Source: Verrucomicrobiia bacterium
GTDB taxonomy: Bacteria > Verrucomicrobiota > Verrucomicrobiia > Limisphaerales > UBA9464
NCBI GenBank assembly: GCA_019634635.1
Contig: JAHCBB010000008.1
Location: forward strand, 124,001-188,000
Direction: 5' to 3'
DNA: 64,000 bases
Below, piece after piece: positions 1 to 9,323 of the stretch (the stretch's first letter is position 1; each line of letters starts with the position of its first letter). Position numbers and translations under genes: made by a program. The notes under the pieces are model-generated. The model was not told the DNA's origin. It made no database searches and saw nothing but the letters and a program-made list of their open reading frames with translations.

Positions 1-72
1 GGTGCGGCTGCGTTTGAGGACGGCCAGATCCTCGGACCCGGACCCTGGTTTTACCGGGCTGTGGCCCCGTAG
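1..72 (+). CDS. C-terminal tail of an unidentified protein (5' end outside window)
   Basis: Frame 1 is open from the first base to a TAG at 70-72 and gives 23 residues ending in PWFYRAVAP. The codons are GC-rich at third positions, as in the neighbouring genes, and the sequence reads like a real protein end rather than random sequence. The fragment is too short to assign a family. It lies on the same strand as the following SEC-C gene, about 130 bp upstream of it. The region 73-206 holds no other gene I can support. This is an inference from reading-frame quality only. Confidence 0.4.
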   Translation, partial: GAAAFEDGQILGPGPWFYRAVAP

Positions 73-206
73 GGAGCCCCTTCCGCCATGCGCCGCGGCC
101 AGGCTGAGGCCGCACCGCTCTGTCGGTCGCGTCAACGGGCGCGCCGTGGAGATCGCAGGCCGGGCTTCCCCGCGACGCCCCTGAGGAGTATCCATGGGAG
201 CGCACA

Positions 207-1169
207 ATGTCCATGCAAGCGAAACTTGAACTGGTCTGGATCCCTCACGACGCCCCCGCCCGGGCGGAACCACGCCTCCGCGTTCAGCCGTCCGATCCCC
301 CCGCCGCACCACAGGAGGCGGAAGCTCCGACCGAATTCGTCATTTCGATCTGTGGCAGTCCCCGGTGTGGCTGTTCGACGATCCATCTCGAGAATCCGGC
401 GGCGAAGGCCGTCGAGCCGGAGTCGCGTATTTTTCCGGCCGATATCTGGCTCGACCTTGAAACCAAGTCCCTGGTTCGGGGATCCGATGCGACGCCCGAC
501 CCGGCCTTCGAGCGGTTTGACGACATGGTCCGCACGCGGTTCACCGATGCCGACCTGCAGGCGCTGCGCGGTTGGTTTTTCGCCGAGAAACTCCATTTGA
601 TCCATACGACGCCAGTCTCGGAGATTGAGATCCATGACCTGCCCGATGTGACCTCGGGTTTGATGGTCGGATTCATAGACGTCTTTCCCCGCGGTCTGGC
701 CTTCAGCTGCACCTTCGAGGATGAGCTGTGGGCCGTGAGTGACCAGTATTGCGTTCAACCCGGGTGCACCTGCTCCGAGACGGTGCTGTCGTTTCTCCCG
801 CTCCATGATCGCCCCGGGCTGCCGGGCGCGACAATCCGCGAACCCCCTGCGCTTCGATACAACTACCTCACCCACAAGACGCGCCCTCTTTCGGACCGGC
901 CCGCCCATGGGCCGGATCGAACGGACCTGTTGGGCGCCCTGAAGGCCGCGTTTCCCAAGCTCGATGGGTACCTTCAGTTTCGTCACCTGATCCTGCAGAG
1001 CCTGTACGTCCGGAAGGAAATCGAGCGGGCCACGTCCCAAACTTCCTCCATTTTGACCTCCATTCGTCCGAAGATTGGACGCAACGATCCCTGCCCCTGC
1101 GGCAGCGGACGCAAGTTCAAGCATTGCTGCCTCAACAAGGTGAATCCCGCCTCCCGGATACCCGGGTGA
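207..1169 (+). CDS. SEC-C metal-binding domain protein with two extra Cys clusters
   Basis: A 320-residue protein of unknown overall function. The last ~30 residues contain a SEC-C motif ([16 protein letters not shown]). This small zinc-binding module is known from the C-terminus of SecA and from many otherwise unrelated bacterial proteins. Two further clusters of the form CxxxxCxC occur at C49/C54/C56 (CGSPRCGC) and C182/C187/C189 (CVQPGCTC), so the protein may bind more than one metal ion. There is no signal peptide or membrane segment, so it is probably cytoplasmic. The ATG at 207 follows GGAG (195-198) at normal spacing. The gap 1170-1516 to the next gene shows nothing I can identify. The domain call is firm; the function is open. 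Confidence 0.85.
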   Translation: MSMQAKLELVWIPHDAPARAEPRLRVQPSDPPAAPQEAEAPTEFVISICGSPRCGCSTIHLENPAAKAVEPESRIFPADIWLDLETKSLVRGSDATPDPAFERFDDMVRTRFTDADLQALRGWFFAEKLHLIHTTPVSEIEIHDLPDVTSGLMVGFIDVFPRGLAFSCTFEDELWAVSDQYCVQPGCTCSETVLSFLPLHDRPGLPGATIREPPALRYNYLTHKTRPLSDRPAHGPDRTDLLGALKAAFPKLDGYLQFRHLILQSLYVRKEIERATSQTSSILTSIRPKIGRNDPCPCGSGRKFKHCCLNKVNPASRIPG

Positions 1170-1516
1170 CGCATCGGCGCAGCCACGCGACCCGCGAGCG
1201 GCCGGATCGTTCCCCAACCGCGTGACGATGTCGCCGCTTGGACCGAACCGTTTCCAGTCACGGCAAGTCGTTCCTCGGTGACGTCGGAAGGGGGCCTTGC
1301 CTTGCTCGCGGGCCGCGGTGCGGAGGGTCTTGGGTGTGAGCCATCCCTGGACGGAGCCGCAAACCGAATTCAGCCATTTGCGCACGGTCACCGGCTCGCA
1401 GGAGGTGGACATCGTGCCGGAAGGGCCCGGCGGACCGCGCGCCGATGCCGGACACCACCAGTCACGGGACGAATCGTCGCTTGAAGATCGTCAGAGGTTC
1501 CGCGGTCAATGGGCGG

Positions 1517-4500
1517 ATGCGCATCAGGCTCCGCCGTTGGATTCAGACGCTTGCCAGCCTTGTGGCGGGTGGGCTCGGCCTAGGGCCCGGGTTCTCCCAG
1601 GCCGCCGCCCCCCTCACGTTTCAAAAGAACGAACGCCTTGCCCTCGTTGGCGGCGGACTCGGGGAGCGGATGGGCCTTTACGGGAATTTTGAAGCCCTGC
1701 TCCACGCCCGATTCCCCGATCGGGAACTCGTCGTGCGCAACTTTTGCCGCCCGGCCGATGAGGTGACCGTGCGGCAGCGTCCGAACGACTACACCAAAAT
1801 TGACGATCCGCTGAAGGTCTTCAGCCCCGACATCTTCCTTTGCCTTTTTGGGTTCAATGAGTCGTTTGCCGGACCCGACGGCCTGGAGGCCTTCCGCGAG
1901 GCCTATGCCGCCTACCTGGACACCCTGAGCCAGACCTACGGACGCGATGGACAGACGCGCCTGGTGCTGGTGTCGCCCATCGCCTTCGAGAATTCGGGTG
2001 ATCCGTTTCTGCCCGACGGCCTGACGGAGAACGCAAACCTAGAGCAGTACGCTGGCGCGATCCGGGACCTGGCCGCCGCGCGAGGCGTCGCCTTTGTGGA
2101 TCTGTTCACGCCCACCCGGACCGCGTTCGACGCCCTGCCGGGCGCACAGTTCACCACCGCCGGATTCCTCCTGAACCAGGCGGGCGACCGGTTGGTGGGG
2201 GGCCTGTTGGATCGTGCCCTGTTTGGCGAGCCGGGACCGTCCGCGTTGTCCGCACCCGACCTTGAACGTTTGCGCGAGGCCGTCGTGGACAAGGCGTGGG
2301 TGCACCAACAGGACTATCGAATGCTCAACGGCTGGTACGTGTACGGGGGACGCCGCACCTGGGACTTGGAGACCTTCCCGCTCGAATACCAGAAGATCCG
2401 CAACATGGCGGCCGTCCGGGACCAGTTCGTGTGGTCCATCGCCAACGGCACGGTCGAGCAGAGCCGTCCGGACGACTCCCGCACCGGCGAACTGTTCGTC
2501 CCCAAGACGCGTTTTGGGGTTCCGCAGCAGGCCTACTCGGAGCCCAAGGCGCTGCGGTATCTTTCGGGCGATGAGGCGCTCAAGGAGATGAAGGTGGCTG
2601 ACGGCTTCGATGTGAGCCTCTTTGCCGCCGAGGACCGGTTCCCGGAGCTGGCCAAGCCGATGCAATTGGCCTTCGACAACCGGGGACGGCTGTGGGTGGC
2701 CTGCATGCCCACCTATCCGCAATGGAAACCGGGCGACCCGCGACCCGGTGACCGTCTGCTCATCCTGGAGGACCTCGATCGCGACGGTCAGGCCGACAAG
2801 TGCACCGTCTTTTATGACCAGTTGCACTGTCCGGTCGGTTTCGAGTTCTGGAACGGCGGGGTGCTCGTCAACGATCAGCCGCGACTGACGTTCCTCAAGG
2901 ACACCAACGGGGACGACCGCGCGGACCAGGTGATTCCGTTGCTGGACGGGTGGGCCACCGACGACACCCACCATTCCTTCGGCAAATTCCAGTGGTCGCC
3001 CGAGGGGCGGCTGCACGCGCTGGAGGGCGTCTCCATGTCCACGACGGTGGAGACGCCGTGGGGACCCCTCCGCAACGCCAACACTCCGGGCGTCTACGTG
3101 CTGGATCCGCGCTCGATGAAGGTCCGGCATTTCATCACGCCCGGCTACGGCAACCCCTGGTGCCTGGTGCATAATTTCTGGGGACAGGGCATCCCCGGCG
3201 ATGGCACCACCGCGCAGCAACACTGGAATTCCCCGTTGAGCGGCTCGGCGAAGGGCCAGCGCAAGGGGCTCAATGCGATTTTCGACCACGAGGGCATGCG
3301 ACCCGCGCTTGGGAGCGAGTTCCTGTACAGCCGGCATTTTCCGGACGAAGTCCAGGGACAGTTCGTTTACGGCTGCGTGATCAACATGAACGGCATCCCG
3401 CGGTTCACGATCGGTGATGACGGCGCCGGCTACCGGGGGCAGCGGGTCAAGCGGGACGTGGTGGCCGAAGGCCAGACGACTTCAGCGCCCGACAACCTCC
3501 TGGAAAGCGGCGATCGAAATTTTCGTCCCGGTGTGCCCCAGATCGGACCGGACGGTGCGCTGTGGTTCCTCGACTGGCATAACGCGCTGATCGGCCACAT
3601 GCAGTACTCCCAGCGGGACCCGAACCGGGACAAGACCCGGGGACGGATTTACCGCATCACGGCGAAGGGGCGTCCGCTCCTCACCCCGGTCACCCAGCAT
3701 GGCAAGTCCGTGCCTGAATTGCTGAACCAGTTGAAGGAGTATGAGCCGCGGACCCGGTATCGCGTGCGTCGCGAACTGCGGGACCGTCCGGCCACCGAGG
3801 TGCTCCCGGCGGTGACGGCGTGGATCGGCCGGCTGAATCCCGCAGATCCGTGGCACGACCTCCATCAACTGGAGGCCCTGTACGTGCAGGCGGGATTCCA
3901 TGCGCTGGACACCAATCACTTGAAGCGGGTGCTGGGTTTGCCCAGCCGGGACGCCCGGGCGATGGCGGTGCATGTGCTGGGCGAGGAACTGGCCTACGTT
4001 TCGGACCCCATGCCGTTCCTGCGCCGCGCCGTGTCCGACACAGATCCCCGCGTCCGACTGGAAGCTCTACGCGCCCTGAGCTTCTTGGAAACAGAGGAGT
4101 CCGTGGCGGTGGCCCTGGAAACGACGCGCCTGCCTTTGGACTATTGGCTCGACTACACGCTGCAGCACACGCTGGGCGCGCTCCAACCGGTCTGGCAGCC
4201 CGCGCTTGAGACCGGCCGGATCGCCCAGGACAACCCATCCGGGCGGGAGTACCTGGACAACTACCAGAAGGGCCAGCCCAGCCTCGGACTGGTCAAACAA
4301 AGCCTCCAGGCGCTCATCGAATCTCCGGACCTTCCCGAGGACCAGCGGGAGCGTCATGTCGCCGCGGTCACGCGGGTCCGGGGGCGGGTCCGGGAGGGGC
4401 GCTTCGTGTTCGAGCGGGTCTGCACCAGTTGCCATCGCGTCAAGGACATCGGGATTGACTACGGACCGGAACTCACCGAGGTCGCGGCGCGCATGAACCG

Positions 4501-4789
4501 GCAGCAACTTGCCGAATCCATCCTGTATCCCAACCAGGAGGTCGCCCCTCAGTGGCTGACGACCAACATCACCACCCGGGACGGCGAGGAGTTCAGCGGA
4601 GTGGTGGCGGCGGAAGACGAGGCCACCGTGACCCTCAAGCTCGGTGGTGACCTGGTGCAGCGGGTCGCCAAGGATGCCATCACCGAGCGGGATACCCTCA
4701 AGGTGTCGAACATGCCCGAGGGCCTGGCCGCCGGGCTCGCACCGCAAGAGTTTGTGGATCTGATCGAGTACCTGGCCTCGCTGAAATGA
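1517..4789 (+). CDS. PVC-type haem-binding protein: SGNH-like domain, beta-propeller dehydrogenase domain, HEAT region, cytochrome c
   Basis: A secreted protein of 1090 residues. An open frame begins at 1445, but I start at ATG 1517, where a typical signal peptide begins (basic MRIRLRRW, then a hydrophobic stretch, cleaved near QAAA). Residues ~28-230 resemble an SGNH/GDSL hydrolase fold. However, block I reads VGGGLGERM with no nucleophile Ser, so this domain is probably not an esterase. Residues ~330-700 match the PVC membrane-bound dehydrogenase type beta-propeller (D-x-D-x-DG repeats such as DLDRDGQAD and DTNGDDRAD). Helical HEAT-like sequence follows. A haem c motif CTSCH at 969-973 lies in the PVC-type C-terminal domain ending in DLIEYLASL. 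Such proteins are presumed periplasmic oxidoreductases of sugars; the substrate is unknown. The same C-terminal domain recurs in the gene at 31548-32678. Confidence 0.88.
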   Translation: MRIRLRRWIQTLASLVAGGLGLGPGFSQAAAPLTFQKNERLALVGGGLGERMGLYGNFEALLHARFPDRELVVRNFCRPADEVTVRQRPNDYTKIDDPLKVFSPDIFLCLFGFNESFAGPDGLEAFREAYAAYLDTLSQTYGRDGQTRLVLVSPIAFENSGDPFLPDGLTENANLEQYAGAIRDLAAARGVAFVDLFTPTRTAFDALPGAQFTTAGFLLNQAGDRLVGGLLDRALFGEPGPSALSAPDLERLREAVVDKAWVHQQDYRMLNGWYVYGGRRTWDLETFPLEYQKIRNMAAVRDQFVWSIANGTVEQSRPDDSRTGELFVPKTRFGVPQQAYSEPKALRYLSGDEALKEMKVADGFDVSLFAAEDRFPELAKPMQLAFDNRGRLWVACMPTYPQWKPGDPRPGDRLLILEDLDRDGQADKCTVFYDQLHCPVGFEFWNGGVLVNDQPRLTFLKDTNGDDRADQVIPLLDGWATDDTHHSFGKFQWSPEGRLHALEGVSMSTTVETPWGPLRNANTPGVYVLDPRSMKVRHFITPGYGNPWCLVHNFWGQGIPGDGTTAQQHWNSPLSGSAKGQRKGLNAIFDHEGMRPALGSEFLYSRHFPDEVQGQFVYGCVINMNGIPRFTIGDDGAGYRGQRVKRDVVAEGQTTSAPDNLLESGDRNFRPGVPQIGPDGALWFLDWHNALIGHMQYSQRDPNRDKTRGRIYRITAKGRPLLTPVTQHGKSVPELLNQLKEYEPRTRYRVRRELRDRPATEVLPAVTAWIGRLNPADPWHDLHQLEALYVQAGFHALDTNHLKRVLGLPSRDARAMAVHVLGEELAYVSDPMPFLRRAVSDTDPRVRLEALRALSFLETEESVAVALETTRLPLDYWLDYTLQHTLGALQPVWQPALETGRIAQDNPSGREYLDNYQKGQPSLGLVKQSLQALIESPDLPEDQRERHVAAVTRVRGRVREGRFVFERVCTSCHRVKDIGIDYGPELTEVAARMNRQQLAESILYPNQEVAPQWLTTNITTRDGEEFSGVVAAEDEATVTLKLGGDLVQRVAKDAITERDTLKVSNMPEGLAAGLAPQEFVDLIEYLASLK

Positions 4790-4801
4790 CCCACCCCGGG
4801 A

Positions 4802-5527
4802 CTATTCCGGGCGGTCGGCCGCGTTGATGGCCATCATGCCACCCACCAGGTGGATCACCCGCGTATCGGAAAGGCCCATGGCCCGCAGGCGCGCATCCAC
4901 ACCCCGTTGCGCCGGGTACCGTCGCAGTGAGGCGAGGATGTAGCTGTGGGTGTCCGCGTCCCCACAGAAGATGCGTCCGAACAACGGCACCACCCACCGC
5001 AGGTACTGGAAATACATCCATCGCCAGACCGCGGAATCCGGCTTCCCAAAATCGAGGATTCGCAACCGCCCGCCCGGCTTGAGCACGCGGACCAGTTCGT
5101 CGAGGCCACGATCGAGGTCGGCGAGGTTGCGGAGTCCGTAGCCGATCGTCACCACGTCGAATGCGCGATCAGGGAATGGGAGCTGCAAGGCATCTCCCTG
5201 CCGGAACTCGGGCGGGGTTCCGGGCAGCTCCTGCCAGCGGACGGCACGCTGGCGGGCGACGTCCAACATGGGCTCACTGAAATCGAAGCCAACAGCCCGT
5301 GCCCCGGCCCGAGCGAGCGCAAACGTCAGGTCCCCCGTTCCACAACACACATCGAGGGCCTGATCTCCGGGGCGCACTGCGGCGAGCCGGATCAACCGCC
5401 GCTTCCAGAGCCGGTGCAGGCCGAGGCTCTGCAGGTCGTTGATCAGGTCGTAACGCGGAGCCACGGCAGCGAACAGGTCCCCAACCTTCGCCGCCCGCGC
5501 CCCGTCTTCGACGTAATACCGGCTCAC
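4802..5527 (-). CDS. ubiE: UbiE/MenG demethylmenaquinone (ubiquinone) C-methyltransferase
   Basis: SAM-dependent C-methyltransferase that carries out the last step of menaquinone synthesis (demethylmenaquinone to menaquinone) or the corresponding ubiquinone step. From the GTG at 5527 it is 241 residues, the family's normal length, beginning VSRYYVEDG. The frame stays open upstream to a TTG at 5623, but that extension has no family character. The N-terminal block (LFAAVAPRYDLINDLQSLG) and SAM motif I (DVCCGTGDL, ~59-67) are typical of UbiE, as are the later GYGLRNL and RVLKPGGRL segments. It is convergent with the haem protein, whose stop is only 12 bp away. As no quinone-type evidence is visible, menaquinone is assumed from the lineage. 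The family is certain; the exact start is less so. Confidence 0.92.
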   Translation of the reverse strand: MSRYYVEDGARAAKVGDLFAAVAPRYDLINDLQSLGLHRLWKRRLIRLAAVRPGDQALDVCCGTGDLTFALARAGARAVGFDFSEPMLDVARQRAVRWQELPGTPPEFRQGDALQLPFPDRAFDVVTIGYGLRNLADLDRGLDELVRVLKPGGRLRILDFGKPDSAVWRWMYFQYLRWVVPLFGRIFCGDADTHSYILASLRRYPAQRGVDARLRAMGLSDTRVIHLVGGMMAINAADRPE

Positions 5528-5859
5528 AACGGGACAGCGTAGTCCGCCATCGCCGATTTGGCGACCCGGGGGCCGGCCGGATTCCGGGAACAAACCAACT
5601 TTCCGGGACTGCCGGAATTCCAACCAGGAAACGGCAATTCGATCGAACCGACGGGAACAAAGGCCAGGATGGGAACCGGGATTTCAAGATGCCTCGGGTC
5701 CACCAAAGACAACCAAGGACAGGACAGTCATTCACCGACCCGCTGACGACGGAGTGAGAACTTCATCGGCGATCAGGGGTTGTGCCGGACGTGCCGGCAC
5801 CTCGACCAGGAGGTGGAAATGGCTGGATCTTATCCGCAACGTCCATTGGTCGAACCCGG
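5528..5859. other. Intergenic region upstream of ubiE
   Basis: 332 bp between the ubiE start and the end of the PIN-domain gene. I find no convincing coding frame, RNA gene or strong terminator on either strand. It contains a small palindrome GTGCCGGACGTGCCGGCAC (~5788) and presumably the ubiE promoter, which I cannot place. Confidence 0.4.
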
Positions 5860-6261
5860 TTACGGCGTGAGGATTTCCAAGTCGGGTGCGGTATGGGCGA
5901 AGTGCGAGGGGTTGCGCGTGACGATGCGCTTGGCGCCCTTACGCCGGGCACAGGTCGCGTGGAGCGAATCGTAAATGCCGCCACCCATCACGCCGCGACG
6001 CTGCGCTTCGCCAATCGCCTTCTCGTAATCCACCAGAGGCAAAGGCTCGACGACCAGACTGGACTTGAGGCCCAGGGTCAATTCCGCCGCCGCGGCGACC
6101 GGCACCTTATAGAAGCCGGTGAGCGTGGCGAATGTCTCTGCCAGGGCGTGGGCGTCGGTGAAGGGCGCTTCGAATCCTTCCAGCGCTTCAAGGCAGGCGG
6201 CATGTTCCGGATGCTGCTCCAGCACGGCTCCCACAAGAATCCCCGTGTCCAGAAAGGTCAT
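5860..6261 (-). CDS. vapC: PIN-domain ribonuclease toxin (VapC family)
   Basis: A 133-residue PIN-domain protein. Conserved acidic residues of the metal-dependent RNase site are at D5 (MTFLDTGIL), E42 (HALAETF) and D98 (IYDSLHA), with the C-terminal TRNPSHF segment typical of VapC-type toxins. These enzymes cleave specific tRNA or rRNA and are held inactive by a co-expressed antitoxin. The ATG at 6261 overlaps the stop of the upstream antitoxin gene by 4 bp (ATGA), implying translational coupling. The antitoxin is an AbrB-type protein. The cellular target is unknown. Confidence 0.88.
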   Translation of the reverse strand: MTFLDTGILVGAVLEQHPEHAACLEALEGFEAPFTDAHALAETFATLTGFYKVPVAAAAELTLGLKSSLVVEPLPLVDYEKAIGEAQRRGVMGGGIYDSLHATCARRKGAKRIVTRNPSHFAHTAPDLEILTP

Positions 6262-6506
6262 CGCTCGTAGTGGCGCGCGACTTCGACGGCTTCGGCCAGC
6301 AGTGTCGGGGGCACCGCACCGGTCCAGAGCTTTAATTTGCCGCGTTTGACGACTCTGCCCTGGGTGGCTGGTTCCATTTCCAGCACGATTCTCCCCGGCG
6401 TGGCGGAGGCTTTGAGCTTTTGTCCGCGCGGGACGCCCGCCGCCCGCCGCAGATCAAGGGGCAGGACGATTCGATTGGAACCATCAAGTTGCACGATTGT
6501 TGTCAC
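6258..6506 (-). CDS. vapB: AbrB/MazE-type antitoxin (VapB)
   Basis: An 82-residue protein starting at GTG 6506. The N-terminal ~45 residues form an AbrB/SpoVT-like swapped-hairpin DNA-binding module (VQLDGSNRIVLPLDLRRAAG). The C-terminal half would bind and block the toxin. The gene lies directly upstream of the PIN-domain gene and overlaps it by 4 bp, the standard vapBC arrangement. By family analogy the complex represses its own promoter, which should lie just upstream (6507-6560); I see no clear operator palindrome there. Confidence 0.8.
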   Translation of the reverse strand: MTTIVQLDGSNRIVLPLDLRRAAGVPRGQKLKASATPGRIVLEMEPATQGRVVKRGKLKLWTGAVPPTLLAEAVEVARHYER

Positions 6507-6597
6507 GGTAAAAGTATGGCGAGACTATGGCGTGATTGCAACCCCCACTCCAGCGTCCTCCACTGCGCGCCATCGGTCAGGATGGAGTCTTGTGTTT

Positions 6598-8862
6598 TCA
6601 GGGCCTCGCGGGCGATGCGATGAGCTGCCGGGCTTGGTCGGCCAGGACGGGATCCTTCTCGGCGATTCCGTTCGCAAAGGCCTGGGCGATCTGGACGTCC
6701 AGGGCCGCCAGCTTCCTCGTCACGTTCAGAATCTCCTCGCGGGTCCGCCAGGTGTGGTGCATCCGCTGATCCGAGATCAGCCGCTCCACCCGGGGATCCT
6801 TTTCGGAGCCCGGCCGCGAATCGAAGGTGGAATCCGCGAAGATCACTCCATGAAACATCACGTCTGCCGGCACGCGCTCGATTGGCGCTTGCGGATCAAG
6901 CTGGTGGATCGCCTGAACCACCTGATCGCGGCTGTCCTCATCCATGCCGGCCAGCGCGGCGATCATCGCCGGAATGGCCTCGGGCGATTGGATGCCCGTA
7001 CGCCCCAGGGTGGTCGCGGCCTGCAGCGCCGTCGCCGGATCGCCCAAGGCTCGGATGAGGTCGTCATGCGTCGCGAATCCCTGGGAGACATCCTGACGTG
7101 CCTGCCGCGTTTCCGCGTCACGCGTCATAGCTTGGTCAAGCTCGGGAATCTGCGCCCGCAGTTCGGGCTGGATCTGGCCGATGGCCAGCCACGCCGCGTC
7201 TTGCTGGTAGGACTCGTGGCTCGTGCGGGCGACTTCGAGCAAATCCGGAATCAGCGGCTTGGCCGCTTCTCCTGCGGCGGCGGCGTGTTCGATGGCAACG
7301 TCCACGTTGACTCCACGATGATCCGCAATGGAGACGTTCAATCCCTCTCGCAGCCCGTCTCGGATGGACTCGATCACCCGGGGATCAGTGCCATGGGGTG
7401 TTCCCAGCAAGACGGTCGCGGCGCTGAACCGGGTGACGGGATCCGCCGTCTCCTCGAACAGCTTCACCAGGCCCGGCAGATGCTGGGACGTGGCTTCCGG
7501 ATTCTGACGGAAAACCTCGTGGATGGCGTCGGGAAGAAATCTCCGCATCGCCGGCGAGCCATCCACTTTGGCTGTTTCTCGAAGCAACTCGGTGAGTGCT
7601 GGCAGGTCCGACGACTCCAATCCCAGTTTGCGGAGGGCAGAAAAAGCCCCCACTCGGCCGCTCCAGTCGCTCCGCCAGGCGGTCTCCCAGAGGAACGACG
7701 TCAGCCCCGGCACATTCTTGTTCAGTTCCCCCATGGCGTTAATCGCGCGCATCCGCGCCAGGCGCCGTCCGCCTTCTGCGTCTTCTGTCGAATCTGGCTC
7801 TAAAAACACCTCTCTCAGCGTCGCGAACAATTCATCATGTCGCCCGCCAAACGCGGCCATTGCCTCCAAACCGCTGGAATCGGGCCAAATCGTCCCGCCT
7901 TTGGATGGAGCCGCCAAAGCCTTTCTCAAGCGCTGACGTGCCGCCTCCAGTTCCGAAGGCGTGAGTTGCGCGGCCACCCGCGCCATCGGCAATAGACGCG
8001 AAGCGGCGGGCACAGGCGGCGACTCGGGAGGCTCCACCGTGGCCAGCGAGGGATCGGTTGCCCCGTCCGGCGCACTTTGGGTCGGCCCACTTCTCATGAC
8101 GACTGTCGAAAGGACCGCCACCAGGGCGGCGGCCAGGAGAATCACTGTCAGTTTGGTTCCGTTCATAAGTCCAAGGAGTCCGTGGATCAGCAGTGGAAGG
8201 GAAGTCACAGCGCCGCCCGCGCCAGTCGCCGCGGAGGCCACGCGCGCCGCGAGGGCTGCCGGCGCCAGCGCCACGCCCTGCCCGGTCATGGCCGCGGCCA
8301 GAGCCGCGGGCGAACAGGTGATGCCGCGCTGGATCAGCAGCCTCCTCAACTGGTCCAGCGCGCGATGGATCCGCATCTTCGCCGCGGCATCACTGGTGCC
8401 GAGCGCGGCGCCGACGTCGCGGAGCGGCTTGCGAAGGAAATAGCGCAGCACGATGGCGTCGCGGTCGGGTTCGGCGAGTTCCTGGAGCGCTTCGTCGAGG
8501 GCGGGAACGATGGGGGAGGGGTCGGGGTCCGGCATGGGAGGGTCTTCGGATACGATGGCGCCTGCCACCGCCTCCCAATGGCGGCGGCGTTGTTCCGTCC
8601 GAGCGGTCCGGGCGGCGAGCTGCCAGGCGGTGCGATGCAGCCATCCGGCCAGCGAAGGGTGCCCGGCCAGGGATCCCGCCTTGCGGGCCAGGAGGACAAA
8701 CGCCGACTGGGTGACTTCCTCGGCGAGCGAAGGGTCCGTCAGGTGGCGCCTGGCGACGGAATGGACCAGGCTCACATAGCGGTTCACCAGTTCCGTGAAC
8801 GCCGCCTCGGATCCCTCGAGCGCATAGGCCCGCAACAATTCCCCGTCACTCATCGCTATCAT
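6598..8862 (-). CDS. ECF-type sigma factor fused to a membrane helix and HEAT-like C-terminal region
   Basis: A protein of 754 residues from ATG 8862, preceded by GGGGATAGG; a second in-frame ATG is at 8853. Residues ~18-90 are sigma region 2 (AAFTELVNRYVSLVHSVARR, then AEEVTQSAFVLLARK). Residues ~125-178 are sigma region 4 (LPEPDRDAIVLRYF-like linker and an HTH around GAALGTSDAAAKMRIHRAL). An Ala-rich stretch (184-222) leads to one hydrophobic helix (238-256, LTVILLAAALVAVLSTVVM). About 500 residues follow, with repeated helical pairs resembling HEAT repeats and probably lying outside the membrane. No separate anti-sigma gene is adjacent. The architecture suggests a one-polypeptide membrane-tethered sigma factor; release by proteolysis would be inference. 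The frame stays open upstream to 9324, but that part lacks protein character. Confidence 0.82.
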   Translation of the reverse strand: MIAMSDGELLRAYALEGSEAAFTELVNRYVSLVHSVARRHLTDPSLAEEVTQSAFVLLARKAGSLAGHPSLAGWLHRTAWQLAARTARTEQRRRHWEAVAGAIVSEDPPMPDPDPSPIVPALDEALQELAEPDRDAIVLRYFLRKPLRDVGAALGTSDAAAKMRIHRALDQLRRLLIQRGITCSPAALAAAMTGQGVALAPAALAARVASAATGAGGAVTSLPLLIHGLLGLMNGTKLTVILLAAALVAVLSTVVMRSGPTQSAPDGATDPSLATVEPPESPPVPAASRLLPMARVAAQLTPSELEAARQRLRKALAAPSKGGTIWPDSSGLEAMAAFGGRHDELFATLREVFLEPDSTEDAEGGRRLARMRAINAMGELNKNVPGLTSFLWETAWRSDWSGRVGAFSALRKLGLESSDLPALTELLRETAKVDGSPAMRRFLPDAIHEVFRQNPEATSQHLPGLVKLFEETADPVTRFSAATVLLGTPHGTDPRVIESIRDGLREGLNVSIADHRGVNVDVAIEHAAAAGEAAKPLIPDLLEVARTSHESYQQDAAWLAIGQIQPELRAQIPELDQAMTRDAETRQARQDVSQGFATHDDLIRALGDPATALQAATTLGRTGIQSPEAIPAMIAALAGMDEDSRDQVVQAIHQLDPQAPIERVPADVMFHGVIFADSTFDSRPGSEKDPRVERLISDQRMHHTWRTREEILNVTRKLAALDVQIAQAFANGIAEKDPVLADQARQLIASPARP

Positions 8863-8932
8863 CCTATCCCCGGCCGGACGGGAAAGTAACGGGACCGTGG
8901 ACGAAACCGTGCAAGCCGGTGGCAATTTCCGT

Positions 8933-9180
8933 CTAGCGGTTGGCGAGTACCAGGGGTTCCCCGGAGCCATCAATGATGCTGGAGTACCATGCCACCACGC
9001 GCTGATCGGCTGCACGCCCGATGACCTTCGGAGTGAGATCGGTTCGTGATGGTTTTGGGAGCGGGGCGTCGGATTCTGCCGGCACCAGTGAGATCGCGAG
9101 CAGGAGCGCCGTAACCGCACAGGCGATTCGAGGAGGCGAGGAAGCGGCGGGACGGAGAGCGGGAGTGGGCCGGGAGGGAG
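8933..9180 (-). other. Possible decayed small secreted ORF in the 8863-9323 gap
   Basis: The 461 bp between the sigma gene and the first kinase gene hold no intact gene. Reading the minus strand to a TAG at 8933-8935 gives a hydrophobic, signal-like stretch (AVTALLLAISLVPA), then a plausible mature segment containing TDLTPKVIGRAADQRVVAWY. There is no ATG, GTG or TTG at a sensible place upstream. It is therefore either a remnant or chance. The promoter of the sigma gene should also lie here. Confidence 0.25.
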
Positions 9181-9323
9181 GAGGGGGGGCCTGACGGGGT
9201 TACAGGGAGCTTGTGAAGGTTGAGGGATGCTTATCGGAGTGATCAGCGAGGTCAACGAATTTGTCCGGGCTGAGGAAAATCCCGTTGGCCCCCCGGGCCG
9301 GTCGTTCCTAGGTTTGCCGGCCA

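Noticed and set aside
132..1412. 426-codon minus-strand frame over the SEC-C gene, including the 1170-1516 gap
   Set aside because: Most of it is antisense to the SEC-C gene. The first ~50 residues (in the gap) look slightly protein-like but match nothing I know.
6337..7803. 488-codon plus-strand open frame
   Set aside because: Antisense to the sigma-factor fusion gene; Arg/Gly/His-rich composition typical of GC-rich shadows.
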